This document shows positions 1-13,191 of a stretch of 64,000 bases of DNA, piece by piece. Below the pieces are notes generated by a model. The model saw nothing but the letters and a program-made list of their open reading frames with translations. It did no database searches and had not been told where the DNA came from. Numbering within the stretch: the first letter of the stretch is position 1; each line of letters starts with the position of its first letter. This stretch comes from Marasmius tenuissimus (taxonomy: Eukaryota; Basidiomycota; Agaricomycetes; Agaricales; Marasmiaceae): the NCBI GenBank assembly GCA_029532415.1, contig JAQOTA010000057.1:1-64000 (forward strand), written 5' to 3'. A program made the translations under genes and the position numbers.

Positions 1-43
1 AGAGCGAACAAGTTGGGCGCAGTATTGGACGGACGTGTAAGTT

Positions 44-232
44 TTAACTTTCGGTTTCCGAGTTTGGGCCATCCTGATCTTCTCTGTCTAGCCAATCATA
101 CTTTGGAACTGCGCTTTTGATCTTCGAGTGGGGAACAACTTGGCCGTATGTGTCCGTGCCTGGATCGGATTTGGTTGCAGGACAGATTGGTTCGGTTCTT
201 CGGGTGCGTTTCGTTGCTCTGTTCTTCGCCAA
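44..232 (-). CDS. Possible last exon of an unidentified minus-strand gene
   Basis: An open frame on the minus strand, ending at a TAA at its left edge, can be read from an acceptor-like CAG just upstream. It encodes about 64 residues, rich in Lys, Arg, Asp and Pro, ending in a charged tail (…DWLDREDQDGPNSETES). The composition looks like a soluble C-terminus. No donor exon further right is convincing and I do not recognise a family. It could equally be chance. Confidence 0.2.
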   Translation of the reverse strand: MAKNRATKRTRRTEPICPATKSDPGTDTYGQVVPHSKIKSAVPKYDWLDREDQDGPNSETES

Positions 233-1580
233 TTCCTGTTTCCTGACAGTTCCGCCACCAGACCGTCATCCTACCAACCATCGCAAAGACGCACGAGAAG
301 GAGAAAGCCGAAAGTGGAGACAAGGGCTCGGAGTCGAGGCAGCCTACACCACCACCAGTCGAAGAGCCCAAGGCGTAGATGGACGATGTGGATATCGTTG
401 TGGACTAACCGCGTTTGAAATGATCTTTATGGACTATTTGGTTGTATCCTATGCCCTTGTTCATGTATCGTATACTTGTCATTGTAATGTACTTCAGTCA
501 GGCACGCAGACCTTATGGGCTCATATTGGTCCATGTTGATCGCGTGGGCCGGCAGGCCAAGCACCGATCCGGACAAGTTACCTCCTTTTGGCTCTCACCG
601 CCACTGCAATCCGGTTGCACGGCTCGACGACGATGGTCCTTTTTCCTCCCTTTCGTCTCTTCAATCATGTCCATACGAGTTCCGAGGATATCTTTAAACG
701 CTGCCTTTACCTATGCAAACAGAACATGGGGTTTAATACAGTATTATCTAGTTGATCAGTGACAGGAGTCCCAACGGTGCGTGGTCAACCCTGCTGAAAT
801 CAACCCTGTCTCATGTATATCTGACAAGAAGCTGATTAACCGTTTTGTTTACCAAAACATCGCCTCGAACGCTTGGACTCAGAATACGCGCCGTGAACGG
901 GACAATTGGAGCCAAGACGGTCTGGACGTTGAACAGAAGCACTGCAAGACTACTTAGTCTGGTCGACAACGGACTCGATCGTTTCGAGTACTTCATTGCA
1001 GCGGCAGTGGAGCCTGTCTCTCGCTGTCTGTCCCTAGTAGGCCGATTCACCCGGGTCTGAGAAAGGAAATGAACCCTCCTCCGTCTATTTCTCCAAGGGC
1101 TCGCTGCGTCGGATCCGGAGGTCTCACTGGCAGACACCTTTTGAACAATTGCGCCAACGTGTTGGATGTTGTGCAAGTTGTGGAGCGGAGCGGACATTCT
1201 CGGTTTTTCTGGGAGAAACAACGCCCTTTGTCGATTGTCATCCGCCGACATCACCCCTGATACCCGCCCAAGGCTCCCACTGCCAGCGCTACGTTTCAAC
1301 TTTTGTGTTCATACACGGGGAAATAATTGCAAGTAGCACCTGGTAGCACAGCAACGGACAGCCGTATTGCCCGAGTAGGGCCGAGTTCTCTAAAGTGCCG
1401 ATCTTCAAGCTGCTTGTGTATCAGGACTCCAGGGGGGAACTAAATGGACTGCATTGCACTGAACCCTGCACATTGGCACCGCCCACGCTGTCCCGCTACC
1501 CAGCGCTGGAAACTCGTAAACGGGGCGTTTCTTATTTTTTTCGGTATTTAGATCCATGGTCTCTTGTTTCTGAACCGTTT
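233..1580. other. No gene seen
   Basis: Both strands contain only short overlapping open frames, the longest about 160 codons on the minus strand at 811-1299. None has a recognisable domain or a consistent set of introns. It is probably the intergenic region upstream of the protease. Confidence 0.4.
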
Positions 1581-1651
1581 ACCCCCCTTCCTTCCTTTCC
1601 TTCCTTCCTCTCTGAGACGTCTTTTCTTCTTCTCTTCCTTTCTTCTTCTTA
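1581..1651 (+). promoter_or_regulatory. Pyrimidine-rich core promoter tract of the protease gene
   Basis: About 70 bases of almost pure C and T (runs of CTTCCTTC and TTCTTCTTC) end 30 bases before the ATG at 1682. CT-rich tracts just before the start are typical of well expressed filamentous-fungal genes. No clear TATA box accompanies it. Confidence 0.45.
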
Positions 1652-1681
1652 CTTGACGTCTGGAGTTACGACCTGTGCCTG

Positions 1682-4600
1682 ATGGCGAGGTTCACTTTAC
1701 TTTCTACCTTTTTATTATTGGCGACGGGACAGGTGTTGGCCAACCTTGTGCATACCATCCCCAATCGGTATATCCTAGAGCTAGAAGAGACTCACGATGT
1801 CTTCGCTCGTGATGCTTCGCCGGTGAGTCGTCTCCAGCCCTCTATCGAATGTCCACTGATCTGGTTTTTCCCTTGGTAGGTCCACATTCACAAGCGGATG
1901 TACAATACCTTCGAATCACGAGGTTTGGACTACAAGGTACACCATGAGTACGGTTCCCCAGGAGTATTGGTGGGCATGTCCGTCACACTTCAGGTGCGTG
2001 GTTTCCGAACGTGTTTTTACGCGTCGAACATGAGGCTGATCTTGGACTTTCCCTAGAATCCATCGGTACGACGATTTCGGACCCGCCCACATGAGAACGC
2101 ATTATTCATACAACTCTCCACTCTCTAGGATTTCGAGAAGCTGCAATCCATCCCTGGGGTCAGGTCCATCACGCCAGTAACCCAGTTAGAAAGACCAGCG
2201 TAAGCGTTCGCCCTTTCAAGACGAATGAGACCGTGTTGTGACTCACGCCGTTTCCACCGATAGACCCCTCAACAAACGCACTCGGTATGAAGCCTATGAT
2301 CCCAAGACAGCGCCGGTAACCGATGCACTGCATTACATGACTGTAAGTTTTGTCAGTCTCCTGTTTTGTCTCGCAGTGGTTAAGGGACATCTTGACATGC
2401 ACAGGGTGTTGACAAGCTCCACGCGGCTGGCATCACTGGAAAAGGGGTTAAAATCGGCATGTAAGTAGGAGCCCGACACGTCTTGCCGCGATCTGGAGTT
2501 ACTCATTTGATGATGTTTTCAGTATCGACACTGGTGTTGACTATAAGAACCCTGCCCTGGGTGGAGGATTGGGCGAGGGATTCCATATCGCTGGAGGGTA
2601 CGATTATACGGGAGATGATCCTGATCATCCCAAACCGGATATGGATCCTTCGGATTGTAATGGACATGGAACTCATGTTGCTGGTATCATTGGGGCTCTC
2701 CCTGGGAAGGGCTTCTTCAACCTTACTGGCGTGGCGTACGAAGCCGAGTTGCATGCGTATAAAGTTGGTGCTTGCGAGGGTGGTCTCCCTACTGATGGTG
2801 AGGAGGATACCGCCTCTCATATTTCGTTTCGCCTGAGCTCACCTACCATACCACTCCAGCCATTGTCAAGTCTCTAACCCAGTCGCACGAGGATGGATGT
2901 GACGTCGTCAACCTGTCTCTTGGCAGTCCGGGCGGTTGGGCTTGGGATCCCACCAACATCAAGCAGGAGATTATCAACAGATTGGCCGCCCTAGGACGGA
3001 TTATCGTGGTCGCAGCCGGTAACGAAGGTGCCGACGGTTCTTGGTACGCCAGCGGACCTGGAGGCGCAGAGGGTGCCATCACCGTTGCGAATATTCAGTC
3101 GTAAGCCCTGTCACTTATGCGTTCGTCAGGCCTAGTCTAACGTTCCATTTGACAGGCCTGTCGTGCCTCTCCAGTCTGCTACCGTAGTCATCGGAGACGA
3201 GGCCACGATCGACCCAATCGTCTACTACGATGTCTACCCAATGACAAATCGTACCGATCCTCTCCCGGTTTACGCTTTCAATAACGCCTCGAAGTACGGG
3301 TGTGGGGACCTTCCGAAGGATGTTCCAAACCTGGAGAACTACCTTGTCGTCACCAAGTATGCCTGCGATGTGGTGAGTGCTCTCGAAGGAAGGCGGGCCT
3401 CCTCGAGTTTGACTAACATGTCGATCGCATTTTAGGAGGAGCTTTTGGAAAACCTTGGTACGAAGGGGGTAAAACAGCTTTTCCTCTACGGGTACGTTTT
3501 TCTTGTGGGCCATTACCGATGCAATCGCTGATGACCCCCATACAGAACGTCACGTTTCGAGGGTCTTGGTGATAAATTTGACAACTTTGCCGGAGCCTTG
3601 ATTCAGACTGCAGATGGAGAGTTCGTGAGTAGTGTCATCTACTCGAGCAATCACACACTCTAATTCGGGTTTTCCGTCCTGATACAGCTTGTGGATCAGT
3701 TCTTCAAAAAGCAGAAAGTGACGGTCACTTTCCCCAAGGGAGGAGCCCTTGTCAATTTCAAACCAACCGATGCTGAACTGGTTTCCCCGTCGTCAACGTG
3801 AGTAATATTTGGCACTAGTCAGTAGAACCCGCCCTGACCTGAGGCATCTACTTTCTAGCTACGGCCCCACCTTTGACCTTCGCTTCAAACCAGCCCTCGG
3901 AGCCTATGGAGGTAGAATGTGAGTCGCCGATATGACCTTACCCTACGACTCGGCTCAATTTTCCGCCCTTGATAGCCTTTCCACTGTTCCTCTTCAGCAA
4001 GAAGGGTTCGGGATCAAGTCAGGCACCAGTATGGCCGCTCCTTACGTTGCCGGGTGTGCTGCTCTATTCGTTGAGGCCCGCGGAAAGAACAAAGACATCG
4101 CGCGTCAAGCAAAGGAACTCTTCCAGACTACCTCGATCCCTCTGCTCGCTAACCACTCAGACGAGTCGTTGCTCCAGACGGCTACCGTCCAGGGTGCCGG
4201 GATAATCGACGCTTATGCTGCTACCTATGCTTCCACCATCATTTCGCCTGCAGAACTGCTCTTGAACGACTCTCGGTATTTCAAGGATACGTGAGTGTCT
4301 CGACTCACGCGTGTAATGGTTCCAATTTAATCTCACCCACCTGTAGCCAAACCTTTACCGTGAAGAACGTTGGCAACAAGGAGAAGAAATACAGCGTTGA
4401 TCACTTCCCTGCTGGTACCGCGATCACTATCAAGCCTTCGTCGATTCAGCCGTCGAAGGGCCCAGTCAAACTCGTCAAGTCCTACGCCTCCGTCGAACTC
4501 AGCACCGAGTCCTTCACTCTCGCACCCAATCAAGTTCAGACTATCACTGCTAAATTCAGCCCACCCAAAGACCTCGATCCAAAGAGTCTCCCTGTCTACT

Positions 4601-5567
4601 CTGGTTTCATCCAAGTAGAAGCCGAAGGCGAGGGTGACATGGGCAAGTTCCACGTCTCGTATATGGGCGTTGCTGGTGCCCTTATCGACCAACAAGTTCT
4701 CGATACTACTGGGGAAGCCTTCGATGATAAGATCACGCTCCCAGCCATCATTACCGGCAATGATGCGAAAGGAAACCCCATCGTCCAAGAGAAGGAGCAG
4801 ACCTACGATTTTACCAACAAGGACCAGAAGGCTCCTCGGTTGGTCTACCGGTAGGTGTAGCTTTCCCTCGACAATGTTCCGCGTTCTAATAGGTGCTTGT
4901 TTGCCTAGTCTCGCTTTCGGTTCGCCTTTAGTGACCCTTGACGTTGTTCCGCCTTCGTTCAGTCTCGATAACATGAAGGCCCCTCTCCCGATTATTGGCA
5001 GGATCATGAATGACACGTTCGCGAGCCGCAACAACGAGGTATCACAAATGTCACTCAGTTGAAGAACATACCCTGACATTACTTCTCCAGGACGAAGACG
5101 GTGTAGTCACTAAAATTCCACTGGACAACGACGCGGCCTTCTCGAACAATACTTACGTGCCCAGCGGCACCTACAAGGTTCTGCTCAGTGCTCTGCGCGT
5201 TACTGGTGACCCATCGAACCTCGACCACTATGACTACTGGTTGAGTCCCGCCATGACTTTCAAATACACCAAGAACCGTGTTGCGACTGCTGGCGGATCT
5301 ACCGACGACGTCGACGAGGTCGGAGCACCTATTTACAAGAAACCGTGGTTCATCGCGGTTATCAGTGTCGCTGGGTTCCTGGTTGTTGCTGGTGCTGCTG
5401 CCGGAGCCGTTCTGCTTGCGAGGAGGAGGAAGAGTACGATCCCGTCTGAGGCAGCTTTCGTACCAGCTATGGGTGCTTACAAGCCATTGGTGGATGACTC
5501 GAGAAATCAACCATCTTACACTGATACGTCTTATCAACCGAGAGGCGGTCAGTATTCCGATTCATAA
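1682..5567 (+). CDS. Subtilisin-like serine protease (S8, minor extracellular protease type) with C-terminal membrane anchor
   Basis: The product is a secreted subtilase that cleaves proteins outside the cell or at its surface. I join 17 exons by 16 short GT-AG introns. The ATG at 1682 gives a signal peptide (MARFTLLSTFLLLATGQVLA), followed by an I9-like propeptide (…NPSDFEKLQSIPGVRSITPV). All three catalytic motifs are visible: Asp in IDTGVDY (about 2520), His in NGHGTHVAGI (about 2660) and Ser in SGTSMAAPYVAG (about 4020). Between His and Ser is a long insert, as in minor extracellular proteases, which usually carry a PA domain there. After the protease comes a beta-rich region (about 4350-5260), then KKPWFIAVISVAGFLVVAGA, a single membrane span followed by RRRKS and a short cytoplasmic tail. 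Exon 3 is only 9 bases (2057-2065). No lesion is seen and the gene looks functional. Family assignment is firm; substrate is unknown. Confidence 0.92.
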
Positions 5568-6744
5568 AACATGGGGTTGGGTTTCCTTGCGTTGAGGATG
5601 GACAATATTGTATCTACTTACTTATTTATGCATGCTTCTGGCTACATTCATTAACACTTATCAACACTTTCGAGGCCTCCACTTTGTGTTAGTCTGAACT
5701 GAGAAGACGCGCCTGGTTGAGCTTGGCAGTAGTCACTCACGCGTTAAATCACATGCCCGCGACGCGCGTGCCAGTGACAGGCACGTGAGACGCGGAGTTC
5801 TAACTTAAGTTCTGCTTTCTCGGGTGCGGGAGTTGGGGACCGGCGCTGTCGACTTGAGTAACAACCATGACCTTCCACGATCCGTCAATTGTCTTTCTCT
5901 GGTCTGAACGCCACGACGATATTGAGAAGAAACCATATTCTACGTGGAGGTCTAGTCCGCCCATCTGTATTCAAGAACCTAACCTGGTCGTGCCTTACTG
6001 TCTTACAACACCACTGCTGTCGGCTGCTGCGGTATTCGTAAACTCACGATCCGTCGCTCTGGGCCTTGCTTTGACACCGGAAATAGCTCTTATCATAATG
6101 GGGGACCGGAGGAAGAATCGAAGATACGGCGTCCAACGAGACGCCTTGATCGAGCACGTTGGAAGCTTTTCCTAGCTACTTCCCGCCCTATGTTGTGTAC
6201 TAAAAGAGGGCGAAAGAGGCACCGCAACGGGTCTTACTGGGTCTCTGCATAACATCGTACGACTACTCTCAGGGCCACGCAGGGCCACGCTCGCCCCTCA
6301 CTTGTGGCTTGACACATCTACTCAAAGCTGGGCATTGTGGCGATATTCCTCCTGACAAACAAGACAGAACCGATCTTAAAATGGATGACCGGACCACAGT
6401 TTGCACCGTACGGAAAGTTATTTCAAAGGTGTTTGATAAGATTTACTACAAAGTGTATGGGTAATATTGAAAGCTCCCTCTCAGTCTCTAAGTATGCAAG
6501 TTTAGTGTGGCTCCGGATCCCAGCGTCCGACAACTGCGCACCCCATTCTTCAAGGTCCCGGTCAAATATAGATGCCTCTTCCGCCTCTTCCTCCGTCGTA
6601 TCACCACCATTGCTACAACCCTGGTGGCTTATCGCGATGAGTTACGACAGATTATATTAGCGTCAAAAGACGTATATTAGCTCGTACCACTGTCACTAGG
6701 TCTCAACCACGACCCTCTCGCTCCCAGCCTACTGGAGATTGGAC
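5568..6744. other. Intergenic, no gene seen
   Basis: This lies between two same-strand genes and should contain the protease 3' UTR and the receptor promoter. A perfect head-to-tail copy of the 10-mer AGGGCCACGC lies near 6271-6290. Open frames here are short and without recognisable domains. Confidence 0.4.
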
Positions 6745-8649
6745 ATGCTTGCGCCAAGAGCAGAAGGAGAGGGAGGATTCAAGCTCACAGTGAATGACCT
6801 GAAAACAAGGCGAGTGTGTTCCTTCCCTCCCCTCAGATATGTATATACCATCTAATATTGCTCGTTTCGACTGTCAGGGAAGCAATCTACCTTCCACTTG
6901 CGTACCTTGCCATATGCCTCTGTTCCACAGTACTTCTCATCATTCTTCTGCTCTTGATGCATCGCGTGTCTAGACCCATGCTCGATCGTGTCAGTTTTCG
7001 ACTGCTGGCGTACGCACTGTGCGGAAGGTGAATACAGTTGAATCACATCGTTTGACCACGTCTGAAACCATGTTCTTAGCCTAATCTTCGGTGTGTCTGT
7101 TCGTTTCACCGAAGGTGAAGCAGAACGGTATAGATGTGCCGCATCTGGGCCAGTTCTTATCGTAGGGACACCCCAAGACCACCCGTGAATATTCGCTGAC
7201 GTTCAGTTCCCAGTTTGGACTACATTTATCTTCGTTCATGTTTTTTTGTATTGGGCTCAATCTTCAGTGAGTTCGCCGAGTCTGTTTCTATTATGTCGGT
7301 GACGTATGGAATTTTTAGACTGGTCATGGTTCACGGAGTAGACGGTCAAAAAGCCGAGAAGTTTTACGTCGGCGGAAGTGTATTGCTCGCCTCGGTGCTA
7401 GGGTTACTGAGCTATTCAACAAAACAATGGACGTACGTCAATCATCCGTTTGTCTCTGCGGAGGCCGATACCTGTCATGATATAGATACAATGCTCCACT
7501 CGAGATATGCTGGATCGACGACCGGAATCCTGTCAAAAGGACGATATGGCTGGTAGGCATCACTCTTGGTGGCTGGTCGGCACCTCTTGAACGGGCGACA
7601 CTCAAGGCGTTGCTAGATAGGGAATCTACACCTGTGGAATCTGTTAACTATGATCGGGGAGTTGATTGCGTTTTCCTGTGTCCTCACGTACATGATTCGC
7701 CTCAAAGTATGGTATTTCTCAGTGTTTTACTCGCCTTGGGAAATTATTCAGCAATTTTTTGCAGGTTTTCGAATCTGGGTTCCGCAGACGACGTTATTCT
7801 CAGCGCGAAGGTCACTCAGATCACATCTCCGCGTCACACCAGTACTCCAAACCTTGCGGTCCGAAACAATATCGACACCTCGTTTTGCGGATTGCCCTCT
7901 ATCCACTCACGTCCCTCACGACGTTCGGGGTCATATCCATCGCCAACATGTACTTATTCTTCGGTGGAATACACAATGCTTCAGTAAGTTGTGCAGTGGA
8001 ACGAGTGACTGGAATTATTACTGATCTTTTCAAACCGCACTCAGAATCTGAGGCTCTTTTCTGCATGTCTGTGCTATGTAGCTCTGATGAACCACAGGTT
8101 ACTTATTGTGAATTTCCTTAGCACGCCTTGTGTACCTATCCCGCGGTTCAATCTACGCACTGGTTGCCGCAGTAGATCCGGTGAGCTCTAACGAGTGGGG
8201 TCTCGCTCAGTGATCACTCATTGATTTGCCAGGCGTTCTCACGAGCCTTCAAAGCCCTGTATCGACACTACCTGCGGCGAAGTGTTCCCTCCAGATCTAC
8301 CAATAGTGTGGGGTTTGCGGCCACGTCTGAAGGTCTGCATAGCGCAGGATCCTTGGGTATGCTAGCCCCACGGACCGAGGAGACTGAACTCAGAGAGATA
8401 GATCCCAGGCCAAAACATGGAAATACTTTTGGCCCAAGCTCCGCGCTTGAAGTCTCCCGCGAGTTCCCGCTTCCAAAACCGGAGCCCGCCGTGAGTGCTT
8501 CGTCGAGACGTGCTAGATACGAGTACCCTCCAGATAGAAGTTATGTGATTCCGGAGGAAAGTTTCGGGCGAAGTCTAGAGGAAAGCAGGGGGTATCGTTC
8601 ATATTGTTCGCATCATTCGTACCATTCTGACTTGGAGAAAAGCCTTTGA
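6745..8649 (+). CDS. Seven-transmembrane G-protein-coupled-receptor-like protein (fungal family)
   Basis: This is a plasma-membrane receptor-like protein; the ligand is unknown. The model starts at ATG 6745 (MLAPRAEGEGG…) and is spliced by about eight introns. The first has a GC donor (ACAAG|gcgagt). Membrane segments appear in order: PLAYLAICLCSTVLLIILLLL then SRPMLDRVSFRLLAYALC; a segment ending FCIGLNLQLVMVHGVDGQKA; YVGGSVLLASVLGLLSYSTKQW; a Cys-Trp extracellular motif (EICWIDDRNP); NLLTMIGELIAFSCVLTYM; LVLRIALYPLTSLTTFGVIS; and YLSRGSIYALVAAVDPAF. These match words I know from a basidiomycete 7TM family distantly like fungal glucose or cAMP receptors. A Ser- and Glu-rich cytoplasmic tail of about 140 residues follows. 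The donor after IHNAS (about 7980) is uncertain. No stops are needed in this model. Confidence 0.75.
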
Positions 8650-8856
8650 TCTGACCGTTTGATGAGATAGCTAGTTCTGTAGATAATCATGTAAACTTTA
8701 TCCTATTACAGCCTCTAATTAAAAGGTTCCTTGTACATGAGGCCGTACCGTGGAATTCGTTGGTCAAGTGTGCTCGCCCAAGTCAAGCGCTCGACCGAGA
8801 ATCAATATACCCACCCGTCAGCGATGGGGGGACACGTCGCAGACATTGACGTGGTG

Positions 8857-10812
8857 CTAAAACCCGACGCTGAGAATATCTGAACCGTCCGAAAGTGTGA
8901 ACGCAAACAGCGAAAGCAGGGCAGATAAAAGGCCGTCGGACCGTGCGCCAGCTGCACGAGTTGAAGATAGCTTCATTCGACAGGCCGGAGTCGGGATTGA
9001 AAAATCTTACCGTGCAGTGTAATTGATGTCAAAGATTCGCATTCAGGCTCTACTAACGAGAATATCAGACGGAGTGAGACAGAATTTGACAGAATAAGTT
9101 GGTGGAGTAAACCTTGAACCCATTCAGATTGAGCCGAGTTGATCAGCGGGTGGTAGATGTTCTTGTCAATTCCAAGAGATCGGGCAAAGTCAGTGGTGGC
9201 AGGATCGAAACCTCGAAGGAGCTGATATTGGTGTAGTCGACCGTAGACCTCGGTAGATCAATAGCGAGAGGAGACGTAATGAGAGGGTTTAACCTTTGTT
9301 GGAAGGCCGAATTCGAGACAAATGTCGTGCGAGAGGGGAGAGTGGCCGTCTTTGAAGAAGGACCAGTGATGAACGGAGGGTGTGGTGCGATCGCCTATTT
9401 CAGGAGGTGGACAGACGAAAATATAGAGCGGCTGTTTAGATCGTCACTGGGCTTCAGGTCCAAAGTTAGAAAGCCGACCAGTCAGCGTAGGACTGGGGAA
9501 GACGAGCTCTGGAAGATGTTTGAAGGTGAAAATTCGGAAGCGGGAAGTGGTGGCGTACTGTAAACACTCAAGCCCTTCCCAAAGATATTCTGGCACGCGC
9601 ACTGAAAATATCCGATGCCTGCGACATCCACGCCTCCTTTGCATTCCGACTCCGCTTTAACGAAAAATAGGTTCCCGTAGTGAGTGTAAATCTACGCAAG
9701 GTGTTCATCAGATGGAGAAGAAGACGAAGGCTTCGAGTCACCTGGTTAACCCATTTTCCGATAGTGTTCGATCTGAAAGAGTATGGTTGCTCTCCCACGT
9801 ATTGCTTGCAATGGCAATAGGCATATTTGTTGAGGTCGAGATGACAGTCGACTGGGAGATTCGCCCAGGCACATTATTGAAGGAACCCCGGGCTGAAAAA
9901 GTGGCTCCAATGAGGATGCCGCAATCGGTTGTGATACCCTCCTTGTCCTCTTCCTCCTCCCTCGGCTTGAGACTTGAGCCTGGGGTGTGGCCTCGGTGGA
10001 CCACGACAAATAATCTCCCTCCCAGGATCCAACCATAACTCTTCTCTCCGGCAGCCCAATTGCCCCTATAACGACTTCATCCAGCTGTGTCCGTAGGTTA
10101 TCCAGGTTACTTACACTCAAACTGAGGAGATATATCCGACCCACAGTCCCTGTATTCACCCGTGCAGCCGGCACGGGCTCTGCCATGGAGAGTCGGTGAG
10201 GCTTGACCTGTGGCATGTAGGTAGCACGGACCTACTAGAGATGGAATTGCCGACTGGTTGTAGCCATACACCTGAGATGTATTCGATGTGCTGGAACGAC
10301 ACGAAATTCTGTGACACGCAGAGAGACCCGATACGCACAGCTCTTTCACCAACATAGCGAAATCGTCTTCAAAAGCCTGCTCGAGCAGGTTTAGTGCTCC
10401 TAAGAATGGCGACCTGAATCCCGGCGTACCTTTTTGCTCTGGGCCCTTGTATTCTACCACCGTGAAAACCCTACCCGGTCTATCCACAATCTCCGCCGCA
10501 TAAGCAATCCTATCAGCTCGCGCTCGGCCCTCTTCCCAGCGATACCTTCGTTCCCCGTTGTCCCAATGGCGTGGCTATGTGTAGCAACAAGTCTCCCTCA
10601 ATCTGTGAATCGCCCCCGCTTCACATACTTAGAAATACTAGGAATCGATCAAATACAAGCGGTGAATACCATGTCTCCGACTCACCTCGTCTGACTCTGT
10701 CCGCTCCTCCGCTTGAACGATTGTTGTCGAATAATTGAATCGATCCCCTTGAACGTGACTGAAGCCCCGCGCTGCCGCTAGTGATTCGGAAATTCTTAGC
10801 GGGAGAAGATGG
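8857..10812 (-). pseudogene. Copy 1 of the expanded family (type I), degenerate
   Basis: This is the most decayed member of the six-copy family described at 13192-15236. Recognisable parts in coding order: an N-terminal piece (KNFRITSGS, then FSHVQGDRFNYSTTIVQAEE in another frame), AAEIVDRPGRVFTVVEYKGP, ELWLDPGR, QPLYIFVCPPPE, YQLLRGFDPATTDFARSLG, and the type I tail ending GSDILSVGF before a stop at 8857-8859. Lesions: no start codon in register, a frameshift inside exon 1, frame loss at the start of exon 2, and an in-frame TGA at 9444-9446 in exon 8. The type I tail still differs from copies 2 and 4 largely at synonymous positions. I infer a dead paralogue that was coding until fairly recently. 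Confidence 0.75.
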
Positions 10813-13191
10813 TGGTAGAAATACAACGTACGGGTGGTATACAAACCCCAAAATCGGGCTAAACCCAACTTGCAATGGGGAGCCATCACGACGAAAGCAC
10901 TCTCCTTCCCGCACTGCACCCGTACAAGATGCCAACGCTGTTTTTTTCGAGGAGACTTCAGCTTGGAGAAATGCAGTGCAACTCCAAGAGAATAAAGCAT
11001 GGCAATGGAAGATGTCGTCGTCTGGTCACCCTCGAGCTCGGATACCTCCAGAACGCAGCCTTCCGAGTTGTTGAATATATCTGGTTCACTGCCCGTTGAT
11101 TTTGTGATAACGGCGGCGGAGAAGTAAAGAAGATTCTTAAGAGAACGACATCCTGTACATTTGGGTATCAGGAAGGACGTCCATCGAGCTCATCGGACCC
11201 CGGAGTCGCAGTCGTTGCGTTGTGAGTGTTGTGAAACAAAGAACATGGGCTAGGCTCGGCCCGCGGAACCGAATGACAATCTTCCAAAAGCGCCCGTTGA
11301 CGCCCACGCTTTTATTTGAACCGTCAAAAACTATCTGCCGTTCCTCTTTGTTTTGATATCCTAGTGCCTTTTCCCATCCTACTTGCTCTCTGTATGCTAT
11401 CGGGGCCACTTATCTCGAGTGATCTAGCTGAACAGCCGGATGGTGGGTAAATAGAATCACTCCCAGAGACGGATTGCTAATAGCCCTCGTCCTCAACTCA
11501 TCCCTAGAGGATAAGGAGGTCCTCGACAAAGTGGGAACAGGTATTTGGAGGATCTAAGCCTGGTATTTAGCATTGGGAACTGCTGAAAGAACATGGTTTT
11601 CTTGTTAAAACCCGGTACGTCGTAACGTCTGCTCTGAGAAGATGTGAGTATTTACAGTTACCCGGAATTCTAGTCCGAGCCAAGCGAAATGTCGTGATAT
11701 TCGATGAGCTTTAGTGCTGAAATCGATTTCAGACGTTTTTACTCAACTCTTTATTATATTCGAGCCCTCCTCAATCTCTTGAGAGTCAACCAAGACATTA
11801 CAATCCTTTGAAGGTCCACACCCTGTACCTTTCAAACGAAAAGGTCGCGGTAACTCCGTATGTCCAGTGGATGCATACGCGAGCGACTCAGCGTTCATGC
11901 GGAATGGCTCTGTTTAACAGCGATCCGGCGATAACGTTTTGATTTCGGAGAACGGCCAATGCTACTATGTGTCTAGTAGCGCGAAAAAGTGAGCGTTCGA
12001 GACGAATGACGGGCACCTCTTCATTGACAATGACTCGACTTTCAGATGGCTAGTCATTAAATGTGCAGTGTATACTTTCAGAAAATCAATCCCGTCTTGC
12101 CTCGTATCTCACATTCCTCCGATTTCAGTCCCTTTCTGATTCAGGCAAACGGGCTTAAAATCGTGGTATTTATGTTTTTGAACGTTCTGCTCTCCGCTAG
12201 ACTTTGAACGTATCATTCGGTTCTAGGCCCGGGTCCCTCAAGTTCAATTCAACGCTCGGGAAGTCGGTGTTGATATGAGCGAGAAGATTTGGGTGAGGAT
12301 AGTCGCCAGCAGACTACGACCTTTGGGGGTTCAACAATGGCTCCATCCCAATAAGCTGGTATTGGCTGAACGCTACTACTACGTGGAGTGTCTCCAACAA
12401 TTTAAATGAACCCAAGGTACCGGAACGGAACAGGCGGGGTGATATGAACAGCTGGGCCTCGACGTAAGTCTCTCAGGCTCCCTCGACGGTGAGTTTCGCG
12501 CCATATACTTGCCCTCTCCCTCTCCGACGCCAACCTCTCCTGGAACTGCCTATTCGACGCGCTCATGCTCCGAACTAAACGTGACTCGCATCAAGACCCG
12601 GATAGGCAAGGATAGAGAATAACAGTAGAATCTCAAGGTACGGGGGTAGACGCTTTTGGAAGGGCTGAATGGATCGTAGGGGCCTTTCAGTTTGCGAGGT
12701 GAGAACTCGTCTGTCCTGATACATCCCATTTGGTTTGAGTACTCAGAGGTTGTACACAGTCTGTCGGTCCGGGAAATTATCGTCAGAAAGGCAGCACTTT
12801 TGAACCGCCAAATGTACCATCCAACTCAGTGTCCAAGGCCCACGGCAAATCCTCTCTCAACATGGCTGTGAAGTAGCGAAAACGCTCAAAATTAGGCTTC
12901 AGCCCAAGATACGACCGGGATTTACCCGCGCTCGACAATATCAGAAGTAGCACTAGCGAAGACGCCACCGACTTGCCACCGACACAGAAGTTGACTTGAA
13001 CATATGACTGAGATCAGGGTTGGGATCGATTGACGATGTTTACTGTTGACATGATTGAGTATTATATCTGGTTTGTAGCATCTTGCATAGCACTTTCGAA
13101 AGGAATATAGGCCATGAACAAGGATAACGGGGCTGTATATGTGAGCGATGGAATAAATATCGGGAAATACGAGAGACAAAGGTGGTCTAAG
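10813..13191. other. Spacer between copies 1 and 2, no gene seen
   Basis: No convincing coding region. About 12940-13190 is clearly homologous to 27320-27537, the sequence just beyond the 3' end of the other type I tail. Shared words include a CAGAAGTTGA(C/T)TTGAAC block and (G/C)GGGAAAT before the stop codon. The segment around 11110-11460 resembles 30100-30560, the upstream flank of copy 4. The rest is low-complexity-free DNA with only short open frames. Confidence 0.5.

Noticed and set aside
117..539. 140-codon plus-strand ORF near the left end
   Set aside because: No domain, an overlapping frame of similar length, and atypical composition; a chance frame is likelier.
811..1299. 162-codon minus-strand ORF
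   Set aside because: It lies in the presumed upstream region of the protease and shows no recognisable motif or intron structure.
6271..6290. Direct repeat of AGGGCCACGC
   Set aside because: Only two 10-base copies with no associated structure; a slippage event of no evident meaning.
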